DNA of 64,000 bases from Bacillus pseudomycoides DSM 12442 (GCF_000161455.1 NZ_CM000745.1:1639640-1703639); one strand, 5' to 3'; shown: positions 42,487 to 51,789, counted from the stretch's first letter. Notes: generated by a model not told the origin, from the sequence alone. Made by a program: numbers and translations.

Positions 42487-43123
42487 TGATCATGCAATTG
42501 TAAGACAAGGATTGAATACTCTGTTCACAATTCAACCTGACTTTCACGTGGTTGGAGAAGCAGAGAATGGTGAGAATGCTACGGACCTAGCTGCTGAGCT
42601 TGTGCCAGATATCGTACTCATGGATTTAGTGATGCCGGGTATCAATGGTGTAGAGGCGATACGAATGATTAAACAAGTTAGTCCTCGTTCTCAAGTGATT
42701 GTGTTGACTTCTTATCATGAGGACGAGTACATTTTTCCAGCGTTACGTGCAGGGGCGATATCATATGTGCTTAAAGACATTGAGCCTAATCAATTGGTTG
42801 AAACGGTAAGGAGAGGCGTACAAGGCGAATCCATTATGCATCCACGGGTGGCTGCACGGGTTGTTAATGAGATTCGTGCTACGAAACAGGCATCTCCCGA
42901 TCCATTTTCCGAGCTAAGTGAACGAGAATTGGAAGTATTACGATTGATTGCTAGGGGACTCACGAATGCTGAAATTGCTGAAAGTCTTTTCATTAGTGGA
43001 AAGACAGTGAAAGGCCATGTTAGTAACATTTTAAGTAAGCTTCATATGCTTGATCGTACGAAAGCTGCTGTTTTTGCATGGGAACAAGGGTTTATGCGTC
43101 CGAATCAGGAAAGCGATTATTGA
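42449..43123 (+). CDS. NarL/LuxR-type response regulator
   Basis: This 224-residue regulator has a receiver domain with VDDHAIVRQG, phospho-acceptor Asp59 in LMDLVMPG and the lysine of YVLKDIE. A LuxR helix-turn-helix follows (LSERELEVLRLIARGLTNAEIAE, GKTVKGHVSNILSKL). It starts inside the kinase gene in another frame and is surely co-translated. Probable targets are the two membrane-protein genes downstream, whose promoter region contains a 20-bp palindrome. Confidence 0.92.
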   Translation: MEKEDPISILIVDDHAIVRQGLNTLFTIQPDFHVVGEAENGENATDLAAELVPDIVLMDLVMPGINGVEAIRMIKQVSPRSQVIVLTSYHEDEYIFPALRAGAISYVLKDIEPNQLVETVRRGVQGESIMHPRVAARVVNEIRATKQASPDPFSELSERELEVLRLIARGLTNAEIAESLFISGKTVKGHVSNILSKLHMLDRTKAAVFAWEQGFMRPNQESDY

Positions 43124-43143
43124 TTTATATTTAGAAAGTTCTC

Positions 43144-43175
43144 AACCCAATTCCTTTACATGGAATTGGGTTTTT
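43144..43175 (+). terminator. terminator of the two-component operon
   Basis: An 11-bp perfect stem (43144-43154 with 43162-43172) is followed by T5. Confidence 0.92.
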
Positions 43176-43228
43176 GTTTTCTAGCGACATTTACAAGAAG
43201 TGGGCCTAAAGCCTTAATCATGTAAACT

Positions 43229-43270
43229 CCTGTTTATAAACGGATCTTTAGACCTGTTTATAAACAGGTC
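43229..43270 (+). promoter_or_regulatory. palindromic operator with a second half-matching copy
   Basis: GACCTGTTTATAAACAGGTC (43251-43270) is a perfect 20-bp palindrome. CCTGTTTATAAACGGATC at 43229-43246 is a near copy, 24 bases away start to start. It lies 77 bases before the membrane-protein gene and is a candidate site for the adjacent LuxR-type regulator. Confidence 0.6.
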
Positions 43271-43346
43271 CGTGGATTCGTTTCAAATTGTTTCTCCTAT
43301 TATAGTATGAACTTACTCATCACTATCCACTAAGGAGTTGGAGACT

Positions 43347-44444
43347 ATGGTTTTTAAATTAAATTATATACGACAGTCGACTGAGAATAACTCAGAATAC
43401 ACATTGAAAGATAGGAAGAGGAATCAAAATAAACTGCTGTCAGATTGGCATAGATGGGTTGCTTATATAGCTGCAATCTGGTCTTTCTTGTATGGGATTT
43501 TGGGGCTTTATTGGGCTTTAGGAGGCGCAGGATTTCCTTTTGGTGAAAATGATTCAAGAGGGGTTATGATGGGATCATTTTTAGCAAACATACAATCAGA
43601 TGTGGGAGGAGTGACAATCGTTTGCATTGGAGGGATTGGAGCAATCGCTGCATTGGCTACAATCCGAATGTGGGGGGGGAATGATTCCACGTGCAGTCCT
43701 GCTCATTTTCGCATGGATAATGTGTATGACTCTAGTGTTGGTGATTCCTGATGTCCGGGTATTACAGAATTTCGCTTATTCATTCATGCTACACTTTCAA
43801 CTCATTGATTGGTCTGTAATAAATCAACTTCTATGTATGGTAGGAGGATTTTTGTGGGGAGCCACAGCCTTGGCTTATCAGCGGCGGAGCCGGGAAGCAT
43901 GTGAGAATTGCGGGCGCCAAAAGGAGACTCAGGATAACTCAATTGCCGGAAACAGTTTGGGGAAATATGCAACCTACATTGCTATCGTTATGGCACTTCC
44001 TTATGGCATTGTCCGCTTAGCGTGGGCTGCAGAGATTCCATTGGGAGTGAGTGATGCAGCAGCAACATTAATTAGCAATCAATCATTTACGGAACGTTTG
44101 ATAGAGGTCGTACTTGGGGGATTACCAATATGCGGTGCTATTCTTACATTGGGACTTATCCAAAAATGGGGAGAAAATTTTCCTCGTTGGTGCCTTTATT
44201 TGGCTGGAAGACGTGTTCCTATTTGGTTCGCGGTGATACCAGCGACATGTGCATCTGTTCTTATCACTCTTGCGGGATTAAAAATAAGTCCGATTATCAT
44301 TTTGAAAATATTGGATGGTTCCATCAATGCTGGAAATTGGGGCCTTCACTATTTTGGCTTCCATGGGGAATAGCATTAGGAGTGGCAACTCTTGCTTATT
44401 ATCAAAGAAGGAAAGGCCAGTGTGGATTTTGCGGAAAGTTTTAG
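43347..44444 (+). pseudogene. duplicated-half CxxCG membrane protein, two frameshifts
   Basis: The ATG at 43347 follows AAGGAG. Aligning with the intact paralogue at 44469, the product runs in one frame to the G8 run at 43672-43679, in the next frame to about 44343, and then back in the first frame to 44444. One extra G in the first tract and one missing G in TGGGG near 44341 explain both breaks. The restored protein of about 365 residues has paired halves ending ACENCGR and GQCGFCGKF, each after a segment like ALAYQRR. It may be a true pseudogene, a phase-variable gene, or contain read errors. Confidence 0.65.
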
Positions 44445-44468
44445 CATTTGAACTTTCTAATAGAAGGG

Positions 44469-45581
44469 ATGGTTTTCGAGATGTTAAAGATAAAGAAAAC
44501 AAGTGAAACCGGAATTCATATTGTTGAGCGGTTATCGCTATGGCCAAAATGGATTGGGTATGTTGCAGGTGCGTGGTCGTTTATGTATTTCATATTAGGT
44601 TTGTATTGGGCGTTGGGAGGAAAAGGTTTTCCACTTGGGATAGGGGATCCACATTCTGAATACTCAATGCTAGCTGGTTTGAGGCCTGAGATCGGTGCAC
44701 CTATGATGGTTGGATTTGGATTAATGGGAGTCATTGTAGCTGTCCTGATGATTCTTGGCTGGGGCAAGGGACTTTTCCGAATGATGTTGCTCACGTTTGT
44801 GTATATGTTAGTAGCAATTCTATTATTTGCAGTTATCGATTACCGTATTTTGGCGACTGCGGCGTATGGAATTGTCTTTCTGGTTGGAGCGCCATTTGAT
44901 TTTCCATCTGAAGCTAATTTTTTTGAACACATGATGTATGGGACGGTTGTAAATCAATATATTAGTATGCTCGGATCCTTTCTATGGATTGCTACTGCTT
45001 TAGCCTACCAACGCCAAATACGAAATGCTTGTCCGTATTGTGGCCGAAATAGTAATCCTTCTAAATGGACATCACAATCCTCAGCAGCATCTTGGGGGAA
45101 ATGGTGCACTTACATTGCTATTATAATTCCCATCTGTTATTCCATAACAAGATGGTGTTGGGCGATAGGCATTCCACTAGGAACGACTAAAGAATTACTT
45201 GATTCTTTTGAACGTGATTCACCTGGAATTTGGTTAATGGGTGCGTCTTTGGCAACCGTAGCGCTTGGAGGGGCAATTCTTACGCTAGGGCTTATTCAGC
45301 GATGGGGAGAAATTTTTCCGCGTTGGTTTCTATTTGTTGCTGGTAAGCGTGTACCTCTTTCATTAGCGATTATCCCGGCTTCACTGGTTTCCATTATGGT
45401 TACTTCAGCTGGTTTGATGTACATCCGAGGTTTTATTAATAAAGGGGGCCTAGATCACAGGGGATGGGCATTGGAAGGTCCAGAGTTATTATGGCCAATT
45501 TGGGGAGTGGCTCTGTTTGGCGCTACGATAGCTTACTATTATCGGAGGCGTAATAAATGTAGACACTGTGGTAGTTTGTAG
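44469..45581 (+). CDS. membrane protein of two homologous halves, each ending in CxxCG
   Basis: This 370-residue protein of unknown function starts at ATG 44469 by analogy with its paralogue (MVFEMLK); ATG 44481 is also possible. Each half shows W-G/P-K-W, a hydrophobic helix, GLYWALGGKGFPLG or WCWAIGIPLG, further helices, then ATALAYQR or ATIAYYYRR. The halves close with CPYCGR (about residue 194) and CRHCGS (C-terminus). Eight or so membrane helices are likely, with the two CxxC pairs on the same side, perhaps binding a metal or forming disulfides. It follows its broken paralogue and a two-component system. Confidence 0.7.
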   Translation: MVFEMLKIKKTSETGIHIVERLSLWPKWIGYVAGAWSFMYFILGLYWALGGKGFPLGIGDPHSEYSMLAGLRPEIGAPMMVGFGLMGVIVAVLMILGWGKGLFRMMLLTFVYMLVAILLFAVIDYRILATAAYGIVFLVGAPFDFPSEANFFEHMMYGTVVNQYISMLGSFLWIATALAYQRQIRNACPYCGRNSNPSKWTSQSSAASWGKWCTYIAIIIPICYSITRWCWAIGIPLGTTKELLDSFERDSPGIWLMGASLATVALGGAILTLGLIQRWGEIFPRWFLFVAGKRVPLSLAIIPASLVSIMVTSAGLMYIRGFINKGGLDHRGWALEGPELLWPIWGVALFGATIAYYYRRRNKCRHCGSL

Positions 45582-45752
45582 TATACTTTGCTAATCAAAA
45601 AATAGAAATAGAATAGGATTTCTCAGTAAACTTGACCATTTAATTGGGGCTAGTGAGCGCTCGCTTTTAGATAATGAATATAGGATATAGATGGGACTTA
45701 CTACCTATGAATAAAAGAGCAGAAAGGGAATGTTTCTATCAGGAGGATGATT

Positions 45753-45789
45753 AATTCATTTTCTTTTTTATAAAAAGAGAAAATGAATT
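45753..45789. terminator. hairpin, possible terminator
   Basis: A 12-bp perfect stem (45753-45764 with 45778-45789) lies 170 bases after the membrane-protein gene, with a T-rich left arm. It may end that transcript. Confidence 0.5.
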
Positions 45790-45847
45790 GTTTTCTGTAA
45801 GGGGGAAAAAGTTTTAAAGTAAGGAAATCTGCTTTGTGAAAAGAGTG

Positions 45848-45863
45848 TATGCATAATTGCATA
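45848..45863. promoter_or_regulatory. PlcR box upstream of nhe
   Basis: TATGCATAATTGCATA fits the PlcR consensus TATGnAnnnnTnCATA exactly. It is embedded in a longer perfect dyad (45843-45853 with 45858-45868). PlcR with the PapR peptide activates nhe in the B. cereus group. The box is 680 bases before nheA, so the transcript would have a very long leader. Confidence 0.88.
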
Positions 45864-46040
45864 CACTCATAATAATTATATTGAAATAATAATTGCTATG
45901 GCAATTCTTTTAGAGATAAAGGTGCTTTTCAATGGAAAATACTCTTATTAATATTTTATAAAGTTAATGTTACTTTATATTGAAATAAAGACAAAAAGCC
46001 TATGGAATAGCGGAAGAAAAAATACACCTTTACGATAAAA

Positions 46041-46096
46041 AATAGCTGTGTTTAAATGAGGCTACAGTATAAAACTTGAATTTAAACACAGTTATT
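46041..46096 (+). other. long hairpin in the nhe leader
   Basis: A 17-bp stem (46041-46057 with 46080-46096, one G-U pair) in the untranslated region between PlcR box and nheA. No T run follows, so it is more likely a stability or regulatory structure than a terminator. No gene was seen in 45582-46542. Confidence 0.6.
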
Positions 46097-46542
46097 TGTT
46101 TCATAGCCTTATTAATGAATTGTGAAAAATGAATAATATTTTTGTGTAACATATGCAATCTTCTTTCTTAGTTTTATAGGGAATTGGAAGAAGATTCATG
46201 GTAGGAAATTCATTCAGTAAATAAAAGGTATGATGAATAGCTTATATGATTTAGTTTAAGTCCAAGTGGTGCTATATTTTAAACCTAATGAATCGAAAGA
46301 GGTGGATATAGTAAAATATGATTTTATTTTCTTATTAAGATAGTAGTTCTAATTTGAATCAAAAAAGTAAGGGATGAAATCGCTAATAAGGAAATATAAA
46401 AACTAATAGAGTTCATATATATTCGAAAAAGATTGAATATGTATGGAAACGTTTCCTATATTTGTCTATTACAAAGAAATAAACAGTATTAAATCTATAT
46501 AAAAAGATATAATTAGTTACTAATATATTAGGAGGAGTTAAA

Positions 46543-47703
46543 GTGAAAAAAACTTTACTTACAGGGCTATTGGTTACGGCAGTATCTACAAGTTGCTTAA
46601 CACCTATAAGTGCTTTCGCAGAAAGTAATCAATCAGAATTTAAACAAACAAGTGTTCAAAATATTACGGCTAGAAATACATTGTCAAATTCGATAAGAAC
46701 TTTAGGGGCAAACACTCCTTTAATACAAGCTTACGGATTAGTTATTTTACAACAGCCAGATATTAAAGTAAGTGCTATGAGTAGTTTGACAGATTTTCAA
46801 AAGATCGCAAAAACGAATGTCCGTGAATGGGTAGATGAGTATAATCCGAAGTTAATGGATCTAAATCAAGAAATGATGAGATATAGTACAAGATTTAATA
46901 GCTATTATAGTAAATTATATGATTTAGCTGGAAAAGTGAATGAAGATGAACAAGCAAAAAATGATTTTGTAAGCGCTTTCGGTAGACTCCATAGTCAATC
47001 ACAAACAATTCAAGATGACATGGAACAAACTTTACTTGAGTTAAATCGCTTTAAAGCTTTATTGGATAAAGATAATGCAAGTCTATCTCAAAAGGCTGAC
47101 ACAGCAATTCAATCATTAAAGGGCTCAAATGGAGATATTGTACAAATAAGAGCGGATATTAAAAGAATTCAAGAAGAGATTCAAGCGGAACTTACAAAGA
47201 TTTTAAATCGACCAAATGAAATTATTAAAGGCTCAATTAATATTGGGAAACAAGTTTTTACAATTACGAATCAAACAGCTCAGACAAAAACAGTAGATTT
47301 TGTATCGATTGGATCTCTTAGCGATGAAATCGTAAATGCTGCAGATAGTCAAACAAGAGAAGCTGCGAATAGAATTCAGCAGAAGCAAAAAGAATTACTA
47401 CCACTTATTCAAAAGTTATCACAATCTGAAATTCAAGTAACTGAAATTACATTTATTGAAGATCAGGTAAAAAGTTTTACGGAGCTAATTAATAGACAAA
47501 TTACAACTTTGGAGTATTTGGTGAATGATTGGAAGTCAGTGAATGAAACTATGCTTCAAATGAAAGAGAATCTTGCAACAGGTGTTTCTATTGATAGTAG
47601 TACACTCCAAAAACAATTTAGTCAACTTAAAAGATTAAATGATGAGATGGCTAAACAAACGAAGCAATTTGAAGATTACGTGACAAATGTAATGGTACAT
47701 TAA
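46543..47703 (+). CDS. nheA: non-haemolytic enterotoxin component A
   Basis: This 386-residue secreted protein starts at GTG after AGGAGGAG. A signal peptide ends near AFAESNQ. The mature protein is mostly long helices of the ClyA/Hbl/Nhe superfamily. NheA-typical blocks are NTLSNSIRTLG, PLIQAYGLVILQQPDIK, NRPNEIIKGSINIGKQVFTITNQTAQTKT and QFEDYVTNVMVH. NheA binds last to NheB/NheC on the host cell and opens the pore. Several regions look diverged from the usual B. cereus sequence, suggesting a more distant member of the group. Confidence 0.93.
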   Translation: MKKTLLTGLLVTAVSTSCLTPISAFAESNQSEFKQTSVQNITARNTLSNSIRTLGANTPLIQAYGLVILQQPDIKVSAMSSLTDFQKIAKTNVREWVDEYNPKLMDLNQEMMRYSTRFNSYYSKLYDLAGKVNEDEQAKNDFVSAFGRLHSQSQTIQDDMEQTLLELNRFKALLDKDNASLSQKADTAIQSLKGSNGDIVQIRADIKRIQEEIQAELTKILNRPNEIIKGSINIGKQVFTITNQTAQTKTVDFVSIGSLSDEIVNAADSQTREAANRIQQKQKELLPLIQKLSQSEIQVTEITFIEDQVKSFTELINRQITTLEYLVNDWKSVNETMLQMKENLATGVSIDSSTLQKQFSQLKRLNDEMAKQTKQFEDYVTNVMVH

Positions 47704-47756
47704 ATTTCTTGCAGACAATACATCATAATAATTAATGATATAGGGAGAGAAGAAAA

Positions 47757-48965
47757 ATGACAAAAAAACCTTATAAAGTAATGGCTCTATCGGCAATCAT
47801 GGCAGTAGTTGCAGCAGGTAATATCCTACCAGCACATACTTATGCAGCGGAAAGCACAACAAAACCAATTCCGATTCATGCTAGTGTATCAGATGCATCG
47901 GACAAGTACTCTGAATATTCATTAGGGCCAGACGGTCTAAGAGATGCGATGGCAAGAACAGGTTCAAATGCTTTAGTAATGGACCTATATGCTTTAACAA
48001 TTATCAAACAAGCTAATGTTAATTTTAATGGTATAACGACAGTTGATGATTCTTTAAAAACAAAAGTTGTTCATCATCAAGATGTTGCTAGAGGAAATGC
48101 AAATCATTGGTTGGATACAATTAAACCGCAATTGATTTCCACGAACCAAAATATTATTAATTATAATACGAAATTCCAAAACTATTATGATACGTTAGTA
48201 ACAGCGGTAGATAATAAAGACAAAGCAACACTAACAAAAGGACTTACAAGATTATCTGCTAGTATTACAGAGAACAAAGAAAAAGTAGATAAGTTAGTGG
48301 CAGACCTAAAACAATTCCGAAATAAAATGACAACAGATACGCAAAACTTTAAAGGTGATGCAAATCAATTAACGTCTATTTTAGCAAGTCAAGATGCTGG
48401 AATTCCACTTATGCAAAACCAAATCACAACGTATAATGAGGCGATTGGTAAATATAACGCAATTATTATTGGATCGTCAGTTGCAACAGCTTTAGGACCA
48501 ATTGCGATTATAGGTGGTGCAGTTGTAATTGCTACTGGTGCAGGGACTCCATTAGGAATTGGACTTATTGCAGGTGGAGCAGCAGCGATAGGAGGGGGAA
48601 CTGCTGGAATTGTTTTAGCGAAGAAAGAACTTGATAATGCACAGGCAGAAATCCAAAAGATAACAGGACAAATTTCGCAAGCTCAATTACAGGTAGCTGG
48701 CTTAACAAATATTAAAACTCAAACTGAATATTTAACAAATACAATCGATGTAGCCATTACTGCACTGCAAAATATTTCAAATCAATGGTATACAATGGGA
48801 TCAAAATATAACTCTTTACTTCAAAACGTTGAATCTATTAGCCCTAACGATCTTGTTTTCATCAAAGAGGATCTAAATATTGCTAAAGATAGCTGGAAAA
48901 ATATTAAAGATTATGCTGAAAAGATTTATGCTGAGGATATTAAAGTAGTGGATACAAAAGCGTAA
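47757..48965 (+). CDS. nheB: non-haemolytic enterotoxin component B
   Basis: This 402-residue secreted protein follows GGGAGAG, 53 bases after nheA. The signal peptide ends at about HTYAAES. The central hydrophobic stretch (IIGSSVATALGPIAIIGG to GGGTAGIVLA, around residues 240-290) is the predicted beta-tongue/membrane hairpin of the ClyA-like fold. Blocks such as ITALQNISNQWYTMGSKYNSLLQ are shared with NheC downstream. NheB with NheC forms the cell-bound complex to which NheA docks. Confidence 0.93.
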   Translation: MTKKPYKVMALSAIMAVVAAGNILPAHTYAAESTTKPIPIHASVSDASDKYSEYSLGPDGLRDAMARTGSNALVMDLYALTIIKQANVNFNGITTVDDSLKTKVVHHQDVARGNANHWLDTIKPQLISTNQNIINYNTKFQNYYDTLVTAVDNKDKATLTKGLTRLSASITENKEKVDKLVADLKQFRNKMTTDTQNFKGDANQLTSILASQDAGIPLMQNQITTYNEAIGKYNAIIIGSSVATALGPIAIIGGAVVIATGAGTPLGIGLIAGGAAAIGGGTAGIVLAKKELDNAQAEIQKITGQISQAQLQVAGLTNIKTQTEYLTNTIDVAITALQNISNQWYTMGSKYNSLLQNVESISPNDLVFIKEDLNIAKDSWKNIKDYAEKIYAEDIKVVDTKA

Positions 48966-49033
48966 TAAATCACTAATGCTTTATATGGAGATACTTGATA
49001 ATTTTTTCGGACATATAAAGTATGGGATGCAGG

Positions 49034-49064
49034 TCTCCTGTTCAATTTTGAGCAGGAGATTTTT
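49034..49064 (+). terminator. attenuator-like hairpin between nheB and nheC
   Basis: An 11-bp stem (49034-49044 with 49049-49059, one G-U) is followed by TTTTTAAT. An inverted repeat in the nheB-nheC spacer is known from B. cereus and is thought to lower NheC output relative to NheA and NheB. The spacer here is 196 bases. Confidence 0.75.
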
Positions 49065-49161
49065 AATCTCATTATTCGTGAACAGAGAGACACAGAGAAT
49101 GATTGAGATAAAGGGAATCTCAGCTGATAGAAGTTGTACTTTATACAAAGTAGGTGGAGAT

Positions 49162-50247
49162 ATGAATAAGAGGCTTTATAAGAAAATCATGTTGTCAATG
49201 ATGGTTCTTGGGGTTACGACAAGTAATATTGTACCACTGCATCCTCTTGCAGCAGAACAAAAGGGGCAAATACATTCATTGCAAGAAAGCAATAAAAACT
49301 ATTCTCTTGGTCCTGCAGGATTCCAGGATGTAATGGCACAAACAACATCTAGTGTATTTGCAATGGATGCATATGCGAAAACAATTCGTGATCAACAAGA
49401 AACAGATTTGAGTAAAATAAGTGCAGTAAATAGTAGTTTACGAGAAAATATGATCAAGCACCAAAAAGAGGCCAAGTTGAATGCGATATACTGGTTAGAT
49501 GAAATGAAACCTCAAATTTTGAAGACGGATCAAAATATTGTGGAATTTAATGATACATTCCAAGCATATTACAACAATTTATTAGCAGCTATGGACCAAA
49601 AAGACAGCGGGAAATTGAAATCTGATTTAGAAAAATTGTACAATGTCATTTTGAACAACCAGAGTGAAGTGGATAAGCTGTTAGGAAATCTAAAAACGTT
49701 TCGAAATAGAATGGCAGAAGATACAAAAAGCTTTAAGGATGATGCAAATCAATTAACCTCAATTTTAGCAAGTACGAATGCTGGAATTCCGCTGTTGCAA
49801 CAGCAAATCAATACTTACAATGATTCAATTAAAAAAAGTAATGATATGGTTATTGCGGGAGCAGCACTTTGTGTGGCGTTAATCACTTGTCTCGCTGGTG
49901 GGCCGATGATTGCTGTCGCTAAGAAAGATATTGCAAATGCAGAACGAGAAATCGAAAACTTAAAGGCTAGAATTTCTGGGGCACAGGCGGAAGTAGCTAT
50001 TTTGACTGATGTTAAAAATAAGACAATCAATATGACGGAAACAATTGATGCAGCCATTACTTCTCTTCAAAATATATCGAATCAGTGGTATACAATTGGA
50101 GCGAAGTATAATAATTTGTTGCAAAATGTAAAAGGCATCAGTCCTGAGGAGTTTACTTTTATCAAAGAAGATCTGAATACAGCTAGAGATAGTTGGCAGG
50201 ATGTCAAGAATTATACAGAAAAATTACATGAAGGTGTAGTAGAATAA
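49162..50247 (+). CDS. nheC: non-haemolytic enterotoxin component C
   Basis: The start is ATG at 49162 after TAGGTGGAGAT, giving 361 residues with a signal peptide ending near HPLAAEQ. The reading frame is open for 62 codons further upstream, but those codons run through the hairpin and lack a signal sequence. The hydrophobic segment MVIAGAALCVALITCLAGGP matches the membrane hairpin of NheB in a shorter form. NheC is needed in small amounts to prime pore assembly. Confidence 0.93.
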   Translation: MNKRLYKKIMLSMMVLGVTTSNIVPLHPLAAEQKGQIHSLQESNKNYSLGPAGFQDVMAQTTSSVFAMDAYAKTIRDQQETDLSKISAVNSSLRENMIKHQKEAKLNAIYWLDEMKPQILKTDQNIVEFNDTFQAYYNNLLAAMDQKDSGKLKSDLEKLYNVILNNQSEVDKLLGNLKTFRNRMAEDTKSFKDDANQLTSILASTNAGIPLLQQQINTYNDSIKKSNDMVIAGAALCVALITCLAGGPMIAVAKKDIANAEREIENLKARISGAQAEVAILTDVKNKTINMTETIDAAITSLQNISNQWYTIGAKYNNLLQNVKGISPEEFTFIKEDLNTARDSWQDVKNYTEKLHEGVVE

Positions 50248-50258
50248 AGTAAGACTCT

Positions 50259-50289
50259 AATCAGTGGGGGAGCCTCCGCTGATTTTTTT
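50259..50289 (+). terminator. terminator of the nhe operon
   Basis: The stem pairs AATCAGTGG with CCGCTGATT around a short loop and ends in T7. The 240 bases to deoR hold no gene. Confidence 0.88.
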
Positions 50290-50529
50290 GTTTTGGTTGA
50301 AGTTTGAAACGAGGATAAATAGAGGTTTAAGGAACTTCATATGTGTTAATTCAAGGGACAGAAAAAAGAAACTTATTGATAGAAATTTTTTTCGCCTAAT
50401 AAATAAATTTGATTGAAGTTACTCTGAAAATGTTGGCTATCAATTTAGATGGTCGAATTTCCTAGAATAAAGCGGTATAATGCTTGTAAATGATAGAAAA
50501 ATGTAGGAAAGGATATATAAATAGCTACT

Positions 50530-51468
50530 ATGGATAAAGATAAACAACAATTAAGTGTTGAAGTTGCAAGATTATACTACCAATCTGATTATAGCCAACA
50601 AGAAATTGCTAATAAACTGAATATTTCCAGACCGACCATCTCAAGGCTTTTAAAATATGCGAAAGAAAAAGGATTTGTTCAAATTAACATAGCAGATCCA
50701 TTTGCTGATTTAGATAATGTAGGAAATCTACTTAGAGAAAAATATAATTTATTAGAAGCGCACATCGTATTTTCTCCGGTACCAGAGTATGCGACTATTA
50801 CGGAATATATTAGTAAATATGCTGCTGAGTATATGGAGAAGACTGTTACAAATGGTGATATCGTTGGTGTGAGCTGGGGAACCACTATGTATGAAATCGC
50901 AAGAAAAATTGTGCCGCAACATGTAAAAGGGGTAGAGGTTGTTCAATTAAAAGGGGGTATTAGTCACTCAAGTGTTAATACCTATGCGAATGAAACAATC
51001 GCTTTATTTGCAGATGCATTTCAAACGACACCACGAAATCTACCGCTTCCAGTTATATTTGATAACGCAGTTACAAAGGAATTAGTGGAGCAGGATAGAC
51101 ATATTCACCATATTATTGAAATGGGAAAACAAGCAAATATTGCAATTTTTACGGTTGGAACTGTTAGAGACGAAGCTCTATTATTTCGATTAGGCTATTT
51201 AGATAAAGAAGAGATGAGTTTATTGAAAGAACAAGCTGTTGGTGATATTTGTTCACGTTTCTTTGATGGAGCTGGTAATATTTGCAGTGAGGAAATTAAT
51301 CAGCGTACAATTGGTATTGATTTAGAGGAGTTGCGCTTAAAAAAACGCTCTGTTCTTGTTGCTGGAGGTTCTAGAAAAGTAAAAGCAATAGATGGTGCGT
51401 TAAGCGGAGGATATGCAAATGTGCTGATTATAGATCAGCATACCGCGAAAGAGCTTTTAAATTATTAA
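50530..51468 (+). CDS. deoR: deoxyribonucleoside regulator DeoR (SorC family)
   Basis: This 312-residue repressor has an N-terminal helix-turn-helix (YSQQEIANKLNISRPTISRLLKYA) and a sugar-binding domain of the SorC type with VGVSWGTTMYEIA and the closing VLVAGGSRKVKAIDGAL. In B. subtilis DeoR represses the deo operon until deoxyribose-5-phosphate binds it. The next operon downstream is deoC-nupC-pdp-cdd, with candidate operator halves. It is separated from the operon by a strong terminator. Confidence 0.9.
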   Translation: MDKDKQQLSVEVARLYYQSDYSQQEIANKLNISRPTISRLLKYAKEKGFVQINIADPFADLDNVGNLLREKYNLLEAHIVFSPVPEYATITEYISKYAAEYMEKTVTNGDIVGVSWGTTMYEIARKIVPQHVKGVEVVQLKGGISHSSVNTYANETIALFADAFQTTPRNLPLPVIFDNAVTKELVEQDRHIHHIIEMGKQANIAIFTVGTVRDEALLFRLGYLDKEEMSLLKEQAVGDICSRFFDGAGNICSEEINQRTIGIDLEELRLKKRSVLVAGGSRKVKAIDGALSGGYANVLIIDQHTAKELLNY

Positions 51469-51477
51469 AAAGGTTAA

Positions 51478-51521
51478 AAAAGAAGGTTTCTCAAAAATAT
51501 GAATTTGAGAAACCTTCTTTT
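51478..51521. terminator. terminator of deoR
   Basis: A perfect 18-bp stem (51478-51495 with 51504-51521). Confidence 0.95.
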
Positions 51522-51644
51522 AGTATGTGGTTGTGCAATATATGAGTTTTTCAGTAAAAAATTCATGATGAAATAATGGTTTGTATAAGAGATTTGTGAA
51601 AGGAATTTTTTAATCCCGTAAAAGTCGGATTGGTGAGGGCTGAT

Positions 51645-51676
51645 AATCAGTGAGGGGTGAAGCCCCTTCACTGATT
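51645..51676. repeat. G/C-rich hairpin of repeat type
   Basis: AATCAGTGA pairs with TCACTGATT around an inner GGGG/CCCC pair. The surroundings (CCCGTAAAAGTCGGATTGG to AAAGTTTCACTTTA) look like a dispersed repeat of the group; the family is not identified. Confidence 0.45.
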
Positions 51677-51789
51677 AAAGTTTCACTTTATAAATGAATA
51701 AATACTGTGTTTTATGAGGGAGCTGTTAATAGGGTATCCCCTTTTTTGTGTCAATTTTAAAAACTTAGTTCGCTATCTCAAAAAAATAT

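Noticed and set aside
44130..44373. Separate small proteins within the broken membrane-protein gene
   Set aside because: Alignment with the intact paralogue shows that the overlapping frames are pieces of one gene separated by frameshifts.
48976..49161. N-terminal extension of NheC by 62 codons
   Set aside because: The signal peptide and good ribosome-binding site belong to ATG 49162; the extension runs through the attenuator hairpin and has no ribosome-binding site of its own.
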